The notes: generated from the letters alone by a model not told the origin. Counted from the first letter of the stretch, positions 16,469-24,687 are shown. The stretch is DNA of 64,000 nucleotides from JAEUHM01 sp964538625 (GCA_964538625.1 CAZIGH010000004.1:1-64000); one strand, 5' to 3'. A program made the numbers and translations.

Positions 16469-17880
16469 GGTTGTGAGTTCGCCGGTTCAGGGTTCCACCA
16501 CGCATCCAGCTTTTGACGAAGGGATTGCAGCATGTCGGGCTGGGCGGAGGCAAGGTTTTCTTTTTCCTCAGGATCGTTGCGCAAGTTGAACAAGGCAGGT
16601 TCTCTCAAGTAGCTGCCCCAGGGTTCCTGAGAGCGCTGGAAATAAGGCACGATGAGTTTGTAGTCGCCTTGGCGAAGCCAACGGTAGGCAATGTGTCTCT
16701 CCGGCTGACCAAGGGTACTTGCGTCTCCAGGATACACTTCACCGTACACGGGCTGCACTTTCAGCGTCTCTTCACCGAGCGCTGCCTTCCAGAGGCTGCG
16801 ACCGGGGAGGTTTGGGTTCGCCTCTGCTAGTCCACAGGCTTCGAGCACGGTGGGCAGCAGATCCACACTGCTCACGGGCTGCTCATGGGTGAAGGATTTC
16901 ACTTTGCCGGGAAGGCTAATGAGGATGGGCGTGCGCAGACCGTCCTCGAACGGTGAGTATTTGCTTTCTTTGGTGCCATCAAACTCTTTGGGGTTCTTCT
17001 TGGATGGCTTGTTGCTTGGTGTCCATCCATTGTCAGAGCACAGAACCACCAGCGTCCTGTCGGTGAGTCCGCTTGTCTCCAGCATTCCCATCAACTCGCC
17101 CACCGTGTCATCCAGCTGACTGATGGCGGCTAGGTAAGGGATGCGATGCGGCGCTGCTCCACGCTCTCGATGCAGCTTGTGGTAGCGTTCGGGAGAGTCG
17201 TGTGGAAGATGCGGCAGGTAAGGTGCATACCAGATAAAGAACGGCTTCTTCATCTCGGTGACGCGGGTTAGAAAATCCGCGATGGGCTTCATCGTTTCGC
17301 GTCCTATCTGCAATCCATGGTCACCGTTTCCATGGGCTGCAAGCGCGCCGGACTTGAGCCTTCGATTTCCCCCGTAATCCTGACCGAGACGGGGTTTGAA
17401 AAGGGTCATGCCCTCACTGAAGCCCGCGTTGGAAAAGTGTCCCTCCCAGAACTTGCCTGTCTGCAAGGACAGGTATCCGCGCTCACCGAGAAGGCGTGGC
17501 AGCGTCGGCAGTTTGCGGATGATCTCAAAGGCACCACTCCGCGCTGCTTCGTATTCGGTGGCGCTAGTCATGCGGTTGAATGCGCTGTTTCCCGGTGGCG
17601 GATGATTGTAGTGCAGGCCGCTCTGGTGCGGATACAATCCTGTGAGCAGCACTGCCAGCGAAGGGCTGCACAGGCTGGAGGGCACGTAACCGTGTACAAA
17701 CCGTGCCGAACGCTCCGCTAGCCGGTCCATGTGAGGCGTGAGCGCATCTTCACTGCCCATGAATCCGAAGTCACGAAACGTGTGATCGTCCGGGATGATG
17801 TAAACGACGTTGAGCGGTGGAACGGAAGACGCGCTTGCACAAGCCATCCCAAACACCCATAGGGCAGCCAGCGCTTTCAT
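16465..17880 (-). CDS. Sulfatase-fold protein with atypical CSPSL motif
   Basis: 471 aa, signal peptide 1-19. The fold is clear: PDDHTFRDFGFMG with Asp31-Asp32, TPHMDRLAERSARF, and VVLCSDNGWTPS. At the activation site it reads CSPSL (71-75), with Leu75 (codon CTG) where the consensus C-x-P-x-R has Arg. In characterised sulfatases that Arg helps both recognition by the formylglycine-generating enzyme and the active site. I have the impression that related PVC proteins share CSPSL, so it may be a subfamily trait and not a mutation. The activity is therefore uncertain. It starts 5 bp after the preceding stop and overlaps the following gene by 4 bp. Confidence 0.88.
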   Translation of the reverse strand: MKALAALWVFGMACASASSVPPLNVVYIIPDDHTFRDFGFMGSEDALTPHMDRLAERSARFVHGYVPSSLCSPSLAVLLTGLYPHQSGLHYNHPPPGNSAFNRMTSATEYEAARSGAFEIIRKLPTLPRLLGERGYLSLQTGKFWEGHFSNAGFSEGMTLFKPRLGQDYGGNRRLKSGALAAHGNGDHGLQIGRETMKPIADFLTRVTEMKKPFFIWYAPYLPHLPHDSPERYHKLHRERGAAPHRIPYLAAISQLDDTVGELMGMLETSGLTDRTLVVLCSDNGWTPSNKPSKKNPKEFDGTKESKYSPFEDGLRTPILISLPGKVKSFTHEQPVSSVDLLPTVLEACGLAEANPNLPGRSLWKAALGEETLKVQPVYGEVYPGDASTLGQPERHIAYRWLRQGDYKLIVPYFQRSQEPWGSYLREPALFNLRNDPEEKENLASAQPDMLQSLRQKLDAWWNPEPANSQP

Positions 17881-17885
17881 GCGAC

Positions 17886-19367
17886 TCAGCGTTTATAGTC
17901 CGCACCGGTTAGACTGTTCAACACGCTGGCTTGCCACTCACGCAGCTTCTGGCCCAGTGTCTGTACCAGTTCCGGATGTTGCTTTGCGAGGTTTCGCTTT
18001 TCTGCGGGGTCAGTCTTGAGGTCGAATAGCTCGCTCCTGGGCTTTCCATCCTTCGCTTCCTGAATGACGAGTTTGTAGTCACCTTCGATAATGGAGCGGG
18101 GGCCTCGGTAATCTGCCTCCTTGAGTTCCGGGTGATGAAAGTTGGTGAAATCTCGGGTGGCTTTACCACCCATCTTTTTCACCAGTGGAGTGGTGCCTTC
18201 TTGCAGCGTGGGGTCCAGGTAAGGCATTGCATGACCCTGCTTCTGCGGTTGGAACTCCCAAAAGAGCAGCGCACTGGGACGCTTGGTTACACGGGCTTCG
18301 ATCATAGGGGAAAGGTCCATGCCGTCCAGCGGGCGGTCAGGAAGTGGCTGTCCAACCAGTGCGGCTACCGTGGGCAGCAGGTCACTGGTGCTCGCACGCA
18401 AACTGGTAGTCATCGGTTCTTTGATGCGTGCTGGCCATTCCACCACGCCGGGTACCAGCGTTCCACCCTCATAGATGGATGCCTTTGCCGCCCGGTGCGG
18501 ACTCGCCACCACGGATTCGGGTGAGGTGCCATTGTCACCGCAGTAAAGCAGGAGAGTGTTGTCACGCAGGTTGTTCTCACCCAGCCAGGTGCGCAGCTTG
18601 CCTATGGCGCGGTCCATAGCAGTGATCTCTGCATACCGCTCGCGCAGCACTTCACCTTGCGGACGGGTCACGGTTTCACCCGTCTCGTTTGAAGTCAGCT
18701 TCACTGGCTTGGTGTACTTCGCCGGCAGGTCGTTATACAACGCCAGATCCTCCGGAAGCCCGCTATAGGGTTCATGCGGTGAACCAAACCAGATGACTTG
18801 CAGGAAGGGTTTGCCTGCCACTTTCGCTCGCGCAGCCACCGCCATCGCTTCTCGAACAAGGATTTCCGAACTCTCGCCTTCGATCACCTGAGGGGGGCCG
18901 CCATTTCGGGAGAGAGAGGGATTCATTTCAAAGAAGTTGTCGTGCGCCAGACACTCGTGAAATCCCATAGCCAGCGGTCCCACCGGAGACTCCTTCTTCA
19001 CCGCTCCCACATGCCACTTGCCTAGATGCGCACAGTGGTAGCCTGCCTTGGATGCAAGATGGGCTAGGGTGATCTCCTCCGGCCGGAAGGACCAGCCGGG
19101 AGCAAAGGTACCCATGCGATTCGGATGACGCCCGGTCAGGAAACTCGCACGAGTCGGTGAGCAACTCGAGTGTGCGGCGTAGAAGCGCTCAAACTTCAAG
19201 CCCTGTGCCGCCATCTCATCCAGAACCGGTGTTTTGACATGCGGATGCCCGTTGTAACCGGTCTCTTCCCAGCCGTGGTCATCACCCATCATGAGGATGA
19301 TGTTGGGCGGCTGTGAGTATGAAGAATGGAGAAGGAAGAACGTTGAGGCTAGGAGAAGCAGCTTCAT
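17886..19367 (-). CDS. Sulfatase with CSPTR motif (paralog of 10207-11658)
   Basis: 493 aa from ATG 19367. The frame stays open to 19766, but that stretch lies inside the upstream sulfatase gene and is low-complexity Ser/Thr/Arg, while a signal peptide (KLLLLASTFFLLHSSYS) begins at 19367. Asp29-Asp30 and CSPTR at 69-73 are intact; YCGDNGTSPES gives the second metal pair. The GHPHVKTPVLDEMAAQGL block and the MNPSLSRNG stretch pair it with the sulfatase at 10207-11658. It starts 7 bp after the preceding stop. Confidence 0.92.
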   Translation of the reverse strand: MKLLLLASTFFLLHSSYSQPPNIILMMGDDHGWEETGYNGHPHVKTPVLDEMAAQGLKFERFYAAHSSCSPTRASFLTGRHPNRMGTFAPGWSFRPEEITLAHLASKAGYHCAHLGKWHVGAVKKESPVGPLAMGFHECLAHDNFFEMNPSLSRNGGPPQVIEGESSEILVREAMAVAARAKVAGKPFLQVIWFGSPHEPYSGLPEDLALYNDLPAKYTKPVKLTSNETGETVTRPQGEVLRERYAEITAMDRAIGKLRTWLGENNLRDNTLLLYCGDNGTSPESVVASPHRAAKASIYEGGTLVPGVVEWPARIKEPMTTSLRASTSDLLPTVAALVGQPLPDRPLDGMDLSPMIEARVTKRPSALLFWEFQPQKQGHAMPYLDPTLQEGTTPLVKKMGGKATRDFTNFHHPELKEADYRGPRSIIEGDYKLVIQEAKDGKPRSELFDLKTDPAEKRNLAKQHPELVQTLGQKLREWQASVLNSLTGADYKR

Positions 19368-19374
19368 GTCGGCA

Positions 19375-21009
19375 TTAGTCAGCTTGTTTCTTTTTGCGGT
19401 TGCCTTTTGGTTTGGCATCCGTGTCGTCGGTTGGGCCTGAGAGCGGCGGGTTCTCGAAGTAGCTTCCGTTGTCGATGAGTCGGGGGTCGCCGGTGCGCTG
19501 GAGTTCGGCAATGAGTTCCTTTTCGAGCGCCGCTTTGATCTCTGCGTGGGCAGGATCATCCGCAAGATTCTTCGTCTCATGCGGGTCTTTCTTGAGGTCG
19601 TAGAGCTCGTACTTTGGCCGCTTGCCATAGACCCACTCGTAGTGCGCTGCCCAAGCTGGATCCGTGCGGTTGCGCACGAGCCATGACTTCGTGGGTCCCG
19701 AGTCTTCATCCGGATGCGTGATACGCGTTTCGTTTTCGAGGTCGTCTTCACTGGGCGACTTGCCATCTTCCAGTCCGTAAGGATCTCCCATGGGCCAGCG
19801 GTCAGGCCGGAAGTTGATGATCAAAACATGATCCGCCGTGCGGATGGCCCGCTGGGGGTAGGGCGAGTAGTCGGCACGCGCATTTTCCACATGCCGCTCA
19901 CGACCGGTGAAGACGCGTGTGCGGGTTTGATCTACCAAGCCCTGCTTGTCTGACTTCAGCACATTCCACAAGCTACGCCCCGTCATGACTTCAGGAATGG
20001 CCACACCCGCCGCCTCGAGGAACGTCGGACAGAGATCCGGCAGGCAGACAAAGTCATCCACGACCCGTCCACCGACCACCCCCGGTCCGGTGATGGAGAG
20101 TGAGACCCCGGTGCCGAAGCCGTAGAGATTGCACTTCCCATGGGGGAAGCCTGGCGCGCCGTGGTCACCGCTGATGACGATGAGTGTGTCCTCACGCTGT
20201 CCGGATTTTTCCAGCTCATCCAGAAGTACACCTATGGACGCGTCCCAAGCCTGCACCTCACCAAAGTAATCCGCTAGGTCTTCGCGCACCTCATGCACAT
20301 CCGGCAGGTAAGGTGGCATCTTGCCCTTCAGAGAATCAGGGTCCAGGTTCCACAGCGCCTTCCCGCTGCCCTTGGTCCACTTGCGATGCACGTTCGTAGG
20401 GCCGAACCAGTAGCAGAAGGGTTTCCCTTCTGTATTGGCGGACAGAAAGTCGCGGAAGTTGCCACGCGCTTCATTGTAGAGTTCCTCCTTGGCAGCGTCC
20501 ACACTCTTACCCTCCGCTACCATTTTGGTCACGTTCTGGGAGAAGTTGTTGATACGTCCGCCAGCCTTTTGATACGCATACTGCTGCTCGCCGTAGGGTG
20601 CGTCTCCAGGTGTGCCTGGCCCCCAGACTTTGAAGGTCTTGCCTATGTGATAGCCCGCGTCACGCAGCATCAGAGGGTAGGCCGGTATCTTGTCATCCCA
20701 CACTGCCCCGCGCAGGATGGCTCCACGCCCCGTACGCCAGAAATACTGCCCGGAGAGCAGCGAACTCCGGCACGGCGTGCAGGACGGCGCATTCACGTGA
20801 GCGTTGCGGAATAGCACGCCCTGTTTCGCCACCTTGTCAAAGTTCGGCGTCTTGAGCACATCATTGATACCACCCCGGCCCTCCACCTCAGCGTAAATGC
20901 TTGCATACTTGCCCCAGTCATCAGCGAAGAGAAAAAGAATGTTTGGCCGTTTGGCGTGAGCCGCAGACACAGTGAAAAGCGCGAGACAGAAAAGAAATAC
21001 AGACTTCAT
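19375..21009 (-). CDS. Sulfatase, heparan N-sulfatase (sulfamidase)-like, first gene of the run
   Basis: 544 aa, signal peptide 1-19. Asp30-Asp31 and CTPCR at 77-81 within HVNAPSCTPCRSSLLSGQYF, then FWRTGRGAIL, a block usual in sulfamidase-like PVC sulfatases; CTPCR keeps Cys, Pro and Arg, so it should be activatable. SGDHGAPGFPHGKCNLYG carries the distal metal pair. The C-terminus is basic (KPKGNRKKKQAD). It is the promoter-proximal gene of the ten-gene run; the 100 bp between it and the divergent threonine aldolase gene must hold the promoters, though none is clear by eye. Confidence 0.92.
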   Translation of the reverse strand: MKSVFLFCLALFTVSAAHAKRPNILFLFADDWGKYASIYAEVEGRGGINDVLKTPNFDKVAKQGVLFRNAHVNAPSCTPCRSSLLSGQYFWRTGRGAILRGAVWDDKIPAYPLMLRDAGYHIGKTFKVWGPGTPGDAPYGEQQYAYQKAGGRINNFSQNVTKMVAEGKSVDAAKEELYNEARGNFRDFLSANTEGKPFCYWFGPTNVHRKWTKGSGKALWNLDPDSLKGKMPPYLPDVHEVREDLADYFGEVQAWDASIGVLLDELEKSGQREDTLIVISGDHGAPGFPHGKCNLYGFGTGVSLSITGPGVVGGRVVDDFVCLPDLCPTFLEAAGVAIPEVMTGRSLWNVLKSDKQGLVDQTRTRVFTGRERHVENARADYSPYPQRAIRTADHVLIINFRPDRWPMGDPYGLEDGKSPSEDDLENETRITHPDEDSGPTKSWLVRNRTDPAWAAHYEWVYGKRPKYELYDLKKDPHETKNLADDPAHAEIKAALEKELIAELQRTGDPRLIDNGSYFENPPLSGPTDDTDAKPKGNRKKKQAD

Positions 21010-21109
21010 GGGCGGCGGTGAAAACGTGGAGGATAGCCCCGTCTTGCCATGGATTAGCCTTCAAAAGTTGCCGCTGGCCGAACGAAGGGATTTGGATTGA
21101 GTTCACCGC

Positions 21110-22138
21110 ATGCAAGAACCCAAATACCACTTCGCGTCCGACAACACTGCCGGCATCTGCCCAGAAGCCTGGCAGGCACTGACCGAGGCCAATGAAGGCT
21201 ATGTGCCATCTTACGGAGATGACTCCATCACCCGGGCCGCTTGCGATGCTTTCCGCGAGTTCTTTGCCACAGACTGCGACATCTATTTTGTTTTCAACGG
21301 CACCGCCGCTAACTCGCTCGCTCTAGCTACTCTTTGCCAGAGCTACCACAGCGTCATCTGTCATGATCGCGCTCACATTGAGACAGACGAGTGCGGTGCA
21401 CCAGAGTTCTTTTCCAACGGCTCGAAGCTCCTCATAGCCGGAGGTGATGGGGGTAAGCTGGACCCCGCGCGCGTAGAGCACCTCATCACCCACCGGCGGG
21501 ATCTACATTATCCACGCCCCCATGGTCTAAGCCTCAGTCAGAGCACCGAACTCGGCACTGTTTACAGCGTGCAGGAAGTGCGCGCGCTGTGTGAGCTGGC
21601 TCATCGCCACGATCTGCGCGTTCACATGGACGGTGCCCGCTTTGGGAATGCCCTCGCCGCGCTCGGCTGCCACCCGTCCGAAGTCACCTGGAAAGCCGGC
21701 GTTGACGTGCTCTGTTTTGGCGGCACCAAGCTCGGCATGGCCGTCACCGAAGCCGTGGTGTTCTTTGATCGCGAACTGGGAGGCGAGTTCGCCTACCGCT
21801 GCAAACAAGCTGGTCAGCTCTGCTCCAAAATGCGCTACATCTCCGCCCAGTGGCTGCGGATCCTCAAGGATGAAGTCTGGCGCAAACACGCCGGTCATGC
21901 CAACGCCATGGCTCGTCAGCTCGCTGAGGGCTTCTCTCAAATCGAAGGAGTGGAAATCCTCCACTCCACCCAGGCAAATGCCGTCTTCTGCCGCCTCCCG
22001 CAGGCCGTGGAAGAACGCCTCCAAGCCGCAGGCTGGAAATACTACAACTTCATCGCCGGCGGCGGCTCAAGGTTCATGTGCTCATGGAAGACCACCAAGG
22101 AAGATGTAAACAATCTTCTTGCCGCTGCCCGGAACTGA
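21110..22138 (+). CDS. ltaE: Low-specificity threonine aldolase / beta-eliminating lyase family PLP enzyme
   Basis: 342 aa, fold type I PLP enzyme. Seen: FNGTAANSLAL (cofactor phosphate loop), HMDGARFGNAL (the conserved Asp-Gly-Ala-Arg of threonine aldolases) and FGGTKLGM, where Lys207 is the Schiff-base lysine. The enzyme cleaves L-threonine or L-allo-threonine to glycine and acetaldehyde; related members act on other beta-hydroxy amino acids. It is cytosolic and monocistronic, divergent from the sulfatase run. The start ATG at 21110 gives the expected length; no strong ribosome-binding site precedes it. Confidence 0.93.
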   Translation: MQEPKYHFASDNTAGICPEAWQALTEANEGYVPSYGDDSITRAACDAFREFFATDCDIYFVFNGTAANSLALATLCQSYHSVICHDRAHIETDECGAPEFFSNGSKLLIAGGDGGKLDPARVEHLITHRRDLHYPRPHGLSLSQSTELGTVYSVQEVRALCELAHRHDLRVHMDGARFGNALAALGCHPSEVTWKAGVDVLCFGGTKLGMAVTEAVVFFDRELGGEFAYRCKQAGQLCSKMRYISAQWLRILKDEVWRKHAGHANAMARQLAEGFSQIEGVEILHSTQANAVFCRLPQAVEERLQAAGWKYYNFIAGGGSRFMCSWKTTKEDVNNLLAAARN

Positions 22139-22566
22139 CTCACCCCACTCCGTAAAGGCCCCAGGACTCCCTTCACCTCTGCTCGCGCTGACGAGCCTCC
22201 TCGGGCGATCAGACCTGTCCGTCCTACCGGCCTGATCCTCCTCCCGCCGCAGACACCCTGGATGAAATGGCCATCGCCCAAGGCCATGACATGGAGGGAA
22301 ACCAGCGCGCGATGCAACTCAGCACCGCCCGCGGCATCATGAGCATGGGCTGGGATCGTGAATCGAAGCGTCCGGCGGATGCGATGATAGACTGCGCAAA
22401 TCGCAGCCCGGAGGGGAGAGACGAGCGTGAGGAGCGAGCGAGTCAAAATCGAATGACCAGCACCCAGAACGGCGCAGCCACAAGAGTCGCCGACATCGAC
22501 AACCACTACGACCCGTTCCACCGCTGTGTGTTGAAATAAGTCTCGGCTTGGAACGCCAGGGCGTTT
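22139..22566. other. Non-coding or decayed stretch, no gene supported
   Basis: About 430 bp after threonine aldolase. Short frames exist on both strands (for example a 90-codon plus-strand frame at 22267), but their composition is low complexity and no family can be recognised. It probably belongs to the same decayed segment as the fragment at 22567-22830. Confidence 0.4.
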
Positions 22567-22830
22567 TCATTCTCTGGGGTCGTGTAGGAGGAGGGGGAGG
22601 GCGGTGGCTGGGTTGTGGCTGAGGCTGAGGCGTTGGGCTTGTTGGCTGGTGGGCGATGAGTCGTTGATTAGCGTTTTCAATGAGGGCGAGTTGAGGGCCA
22701 CTGCCTGCGGTCAGGCCGAGTGGCTGCCAGTTGGTCGCTCTGTAACGGGTGTCCTGCGCATAGTCAGGGTCCACGAAGGTTTCCTTCAGTCCCCGCCTCA
22801 CGGGGACTTCGCCCTTCGGGCAGCCTACGG
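22567..22830 (-). pseudogene. Decayed remnant resembling the C-terminal part of DUF4338 (DruA/transposon-associated) proteins
   Basis: Read on the minus strand, KETFVDPDYAQDTRYRATNW followed by QPLGLTAG resembles the ETFVDP...GTCYRAANW...GxTxG stretch of DUF4338 proteins (Druantia DruA and transposon-linked homologs). Upstream of it no long frame is open. Downstream a different frame gives a plausible protein end (LINDSSPTSQQAQRLSLSHN, ATALPLLLHDPRE, stop at 22567-22569), so at least two coding pieces in different frames are joined. No start or complete domain remains. The DUF4338 match is from memory of the motif and needs a profile search. Confidence 0.45.
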
Positions 22831-22931
22831 CTGGCTATCTCGCCCGCTTGGTTCGGCGATGAGCGGCATTTGGCCGAAGTGCTCCAGCCGATCTAGTTGT
22901 CGCAGTCCTTGAGCCTGTAAGCCGCAACGCC

Positions 22932-23114
22932 CTAGCCTGACTTATTCATGAAACGCTATTGCGACTTGCTTCAAGCCCGCATTCGCGGCGTTGGGCTTGT
23001 TTTGAAAGGCATCGAGCATTCACCCCTGCACTCAGCCTTTCAAAACTGCGCCCGCTTTACCACTGCGGGCTTTCACTGCGTCTTGCTGCGACTTTCATGA
23101 ATAAGTCAGGCTAG
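22932..23114. mobile_element. 183-bp palindromic MITE/REP-like element
   Basis: The outer 22 bp at 22932-22953 and 23093-23114 are perfect inverted copies, each beginning CTAGCCTGACTTATTCATG. Inside, the arms remain partly complementary: both carry an AGCCCGC block and a TTTTGAAAGGC block in mirror order. It has no coding capacity. CTAG at both ends could be a 4-bp target duplication around an element with 18-bp ends starting CCTGACTT; since CTAG is itself palindromic this cannot be separated from the inverted repeat here. The parent transposase is unknown; ends beginning CC would fit several IS families. Confidence 0.65.
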
Positions 23115-23221
23115 CGCAGCAGGCCCATCTTGCGGCCATTGATGAGCGTGATGTAGAGCGAGGTGTCACGCGCACTGCGTCCGCCCTTGAGGTAAAGAAA
23201 TTTGAAATCAAATGAGTCCAT
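23111..23221 (-). CDS. 36-aa hypothetical ORF abutting the palindromic element
   Basis: Minus-strand ATG at 23219-23221 after a purine-rich GATGAGGTGGG, reading through FKFLYLKGGRSARD and SLYITLINGRKMGLLR to a TAG. That TAG is the terminal CTAG of the 183-bp element. The composition looks protein-like rather than random, and it may be a small protein or the tail of a lost gene. A stop in the same frame lies just upstream of the ATG. No family is recognised. Confidence 0.3.
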   Translation of the reverse strand: MDSFDFKFLYLKGGRSARDTSLYITLINGRKMGLLR

Positions 23222-23360
23222 CCCACCTCATCGGAACCCACTGTGGCATGTTGTTTAGCAAAAAGTGCCAGGCCTTTTCCCATCTGCACATACTGCCTCA
23301 CATGAAAACGCTCTGAGGAACATCATAACGGGAAGTCTGACGACTTCCTCTACGCTGGGG

Positions 23361-24527
23361 CTAAAAGTTCCAGCCGAGGCCGAGCATGGCTGAGAAGCCG
23401 CCGAGGGCGAGGTCGAATTTGCTGGGGCCGATTTGGCCGCTGAGGTCTTGGCTCCAGTCGTAGCGGGCGGTGGCGTTGAGACTCCATCTGGGCAGGAACT
23501 GCCAGCTCGCACCTAGCTCTGCATAGGCTCCCAGCAGGAGTTCGGTTTCGTTGGTGCTGTCACTCCACTGCTTGATGACTTTCCCGCTGCGCTGGTTGCT
23601 CAGCGTCTCCTGTGATTGCGCCTCCCAGTCGGCGATGTTCACAGCGAGTCCGACGCCGAGAATGGCTTGCACCGTGCCCCACTTTGCGGCCACCTTCGGC
23701 CCCAGTGACAGGGTGTGCAGCCGCACTTCCACGCTCTGCTCGATGCGGCTGGTGTAGCGTTCTTCCTCGATCAGCTTTTTCGCTCCGCTACCTCCTCCGC
23801 CGGTGCTGCTTACAGGGTTCAAACTGATGACCGGACCCGGGCCGTTGAACGTGCCGTTGTGCGGTGCTCCGGGGATGGGTGCGATGGCGCTGATGTCATA
23901 CACGTCGGTGCCGCCGCTGCTCTGCTGATACGCGCGGCTCGCGGCGCGGAAGACTTCCCCTTCATAGCTGCTCTCATCCTGCACGAAGCTGTAACTCCCG
24001 CTGAGGCTGAGGCTGAAGTTTTTCCACTTCCGCAGATCGGGAGTTTCGAGGCTCAAATACACGCCGGTGCCTTCGAGATCATCGCTCCAGCCGTGCGCGA
24101 TGTGCGCAGCGCTGACGTCGTGTGTGATGACGCTGCGCTGACTGCTGAAGCTGAGGTTATTCCCGCTCACTTGGCTGGCGCTGTTGTAGCCCCAGTTCCA
24201 GGTTTGCAGGCCGCCGGTGCTGTCGGGCAGAACATACCCATCGCTGTAGTTGCCACCGCTGCCGCCACCTCCGGTGCTGTGCGCTTTGCTCTTCAACTTG
24301 GGCACGTGACCGCTGTGGGCGCGGTGTCCGCCTCTAAACTCCAGTTCGCCGATTTGCCGCCAGATGACTCCGGCTCCGATGGTCCAGCCCGGTGCCACAG
24401 GTGGTGGCTCGATGGCTTCAAGCGGGGCCTTGGGGTTCTTGGTTGCAGCAGTTTGTATGGGTGACGTTGGCGTGCCGGCTTGAGCAAGCGCGGTGAGCAG
24501 GAGTGTGGCGAGCAGTGTGCGAGTCAT
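23361..24527 (-). CDS. Secreted beta-barrel protein, probably outer membrane
   Basis: 388 aa with a signal peptide (residues 1-17, ending AQA). From residue about 45 onward it shows alternating amphipathic strands (GWTIGAGVIWRQIGELEF, YLSLETPD, FSLSLSGSYSF, VRLHTLSLGPKVAAKW, AILGVGLAVNIADWE, LLLGAYAELGASWQF, SLNATARYDWS, SAMLGLGWNF) and ends in Phe, as outer-membrane barrels do. Two glycine-serine linkers (TGGGGSGG) break the barrel and may form extracellular loops. No specific family is recognised. It follows the giant surface-protein gene by 160 bp on the same strand, so it may anchor or export that protein; this is inference from position. Confidence 0.7.
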   Translation of the reverse strand: MTRTLLATLLLTALAQAGTPTSPIQTAATKNPKAPLEAIEPPPVAPGWTIGAGVIWRQIGELEFRGGHRAHSGHVPKLKSKAHSTGGGGSGGNYSDGYVLPDSTGGLQTWNWGYNSASQVSGNNLSFSSQRSVITHDVSAAHIAHGWSDDLEGTGVYLSLETPDLRKWKNFSLSLSGSYSFVQDESSYEGEVFRAASRAYQQSSGGTDVYDISAIAPIPGAPHNGTFNGPGPVISLNPVSSTGGGGSGAKKLIEEERYTSRIEQSVEVRLHTLSLGPKVAAKWGTVQAILGVGLAVNIADWEAQSQETLSNQRSGKVIKQWSDSTNETELLLGAYAELGASWQFLPRWSLNATARYDWSQDLSGQIGPSKFDLALGGFSAMLGLGWNF

Positions 24528-24563
24528 CGGGAGATGGTGCGGTGGAAGAGGCGATGGGACTTA

Positions 24564-24670
24564 AACCACTAATGGACACCAATGAACACGAATGGTTTGG
24601 CTTGTGATACCTTCGGTAGATTCGGTTCTGTTCGTGTCTATTCGTGTCTATTCGAGTCTATTCGTGGTTA
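24564..24670. repeat. Two inverted blocks of a 10-bp periodic repeat
   Basis: The left block (24564-24595) reads AACCACT then 10-mers AATGGACACC, AATGAACACG, AATGG. The right block (24631-24670), read on the minus strand, has TAACCACG then AATAGACTCG, AATAGACACG, AATAGACACG, AA. Both are thus an AACCAC head plus 2-3 copies of AATRGACACG, facing each other across about 35 bp. It lies between the giant gene stop and the barrel gene start and could form a hairpin in a shared transcript. Confidence 0.75.
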
Positions 24671-24687
24671 ATACTTGGTGCGTTGGA

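Noticed and set aside
19368..19766. 133-codon extension of the sulfatase at 17886-19367
   Set aside because: Overlaps the 3' end of the previous sulfatase gene and is low-complexity; the signal peptide starts at 19367.
19375..21009. CTPCR in the first sulfatase as an anomalous active site
   Set aside because: Cys, Pro and Arg of C-x-P-x-R are all kept, and this form is usual in the sulfamidase-like PVC subfamily.
24564..24670. CRISPR array
   Set aside because: Units are 10 bp, contiguous without spacers and in two orientations; no cas genes.
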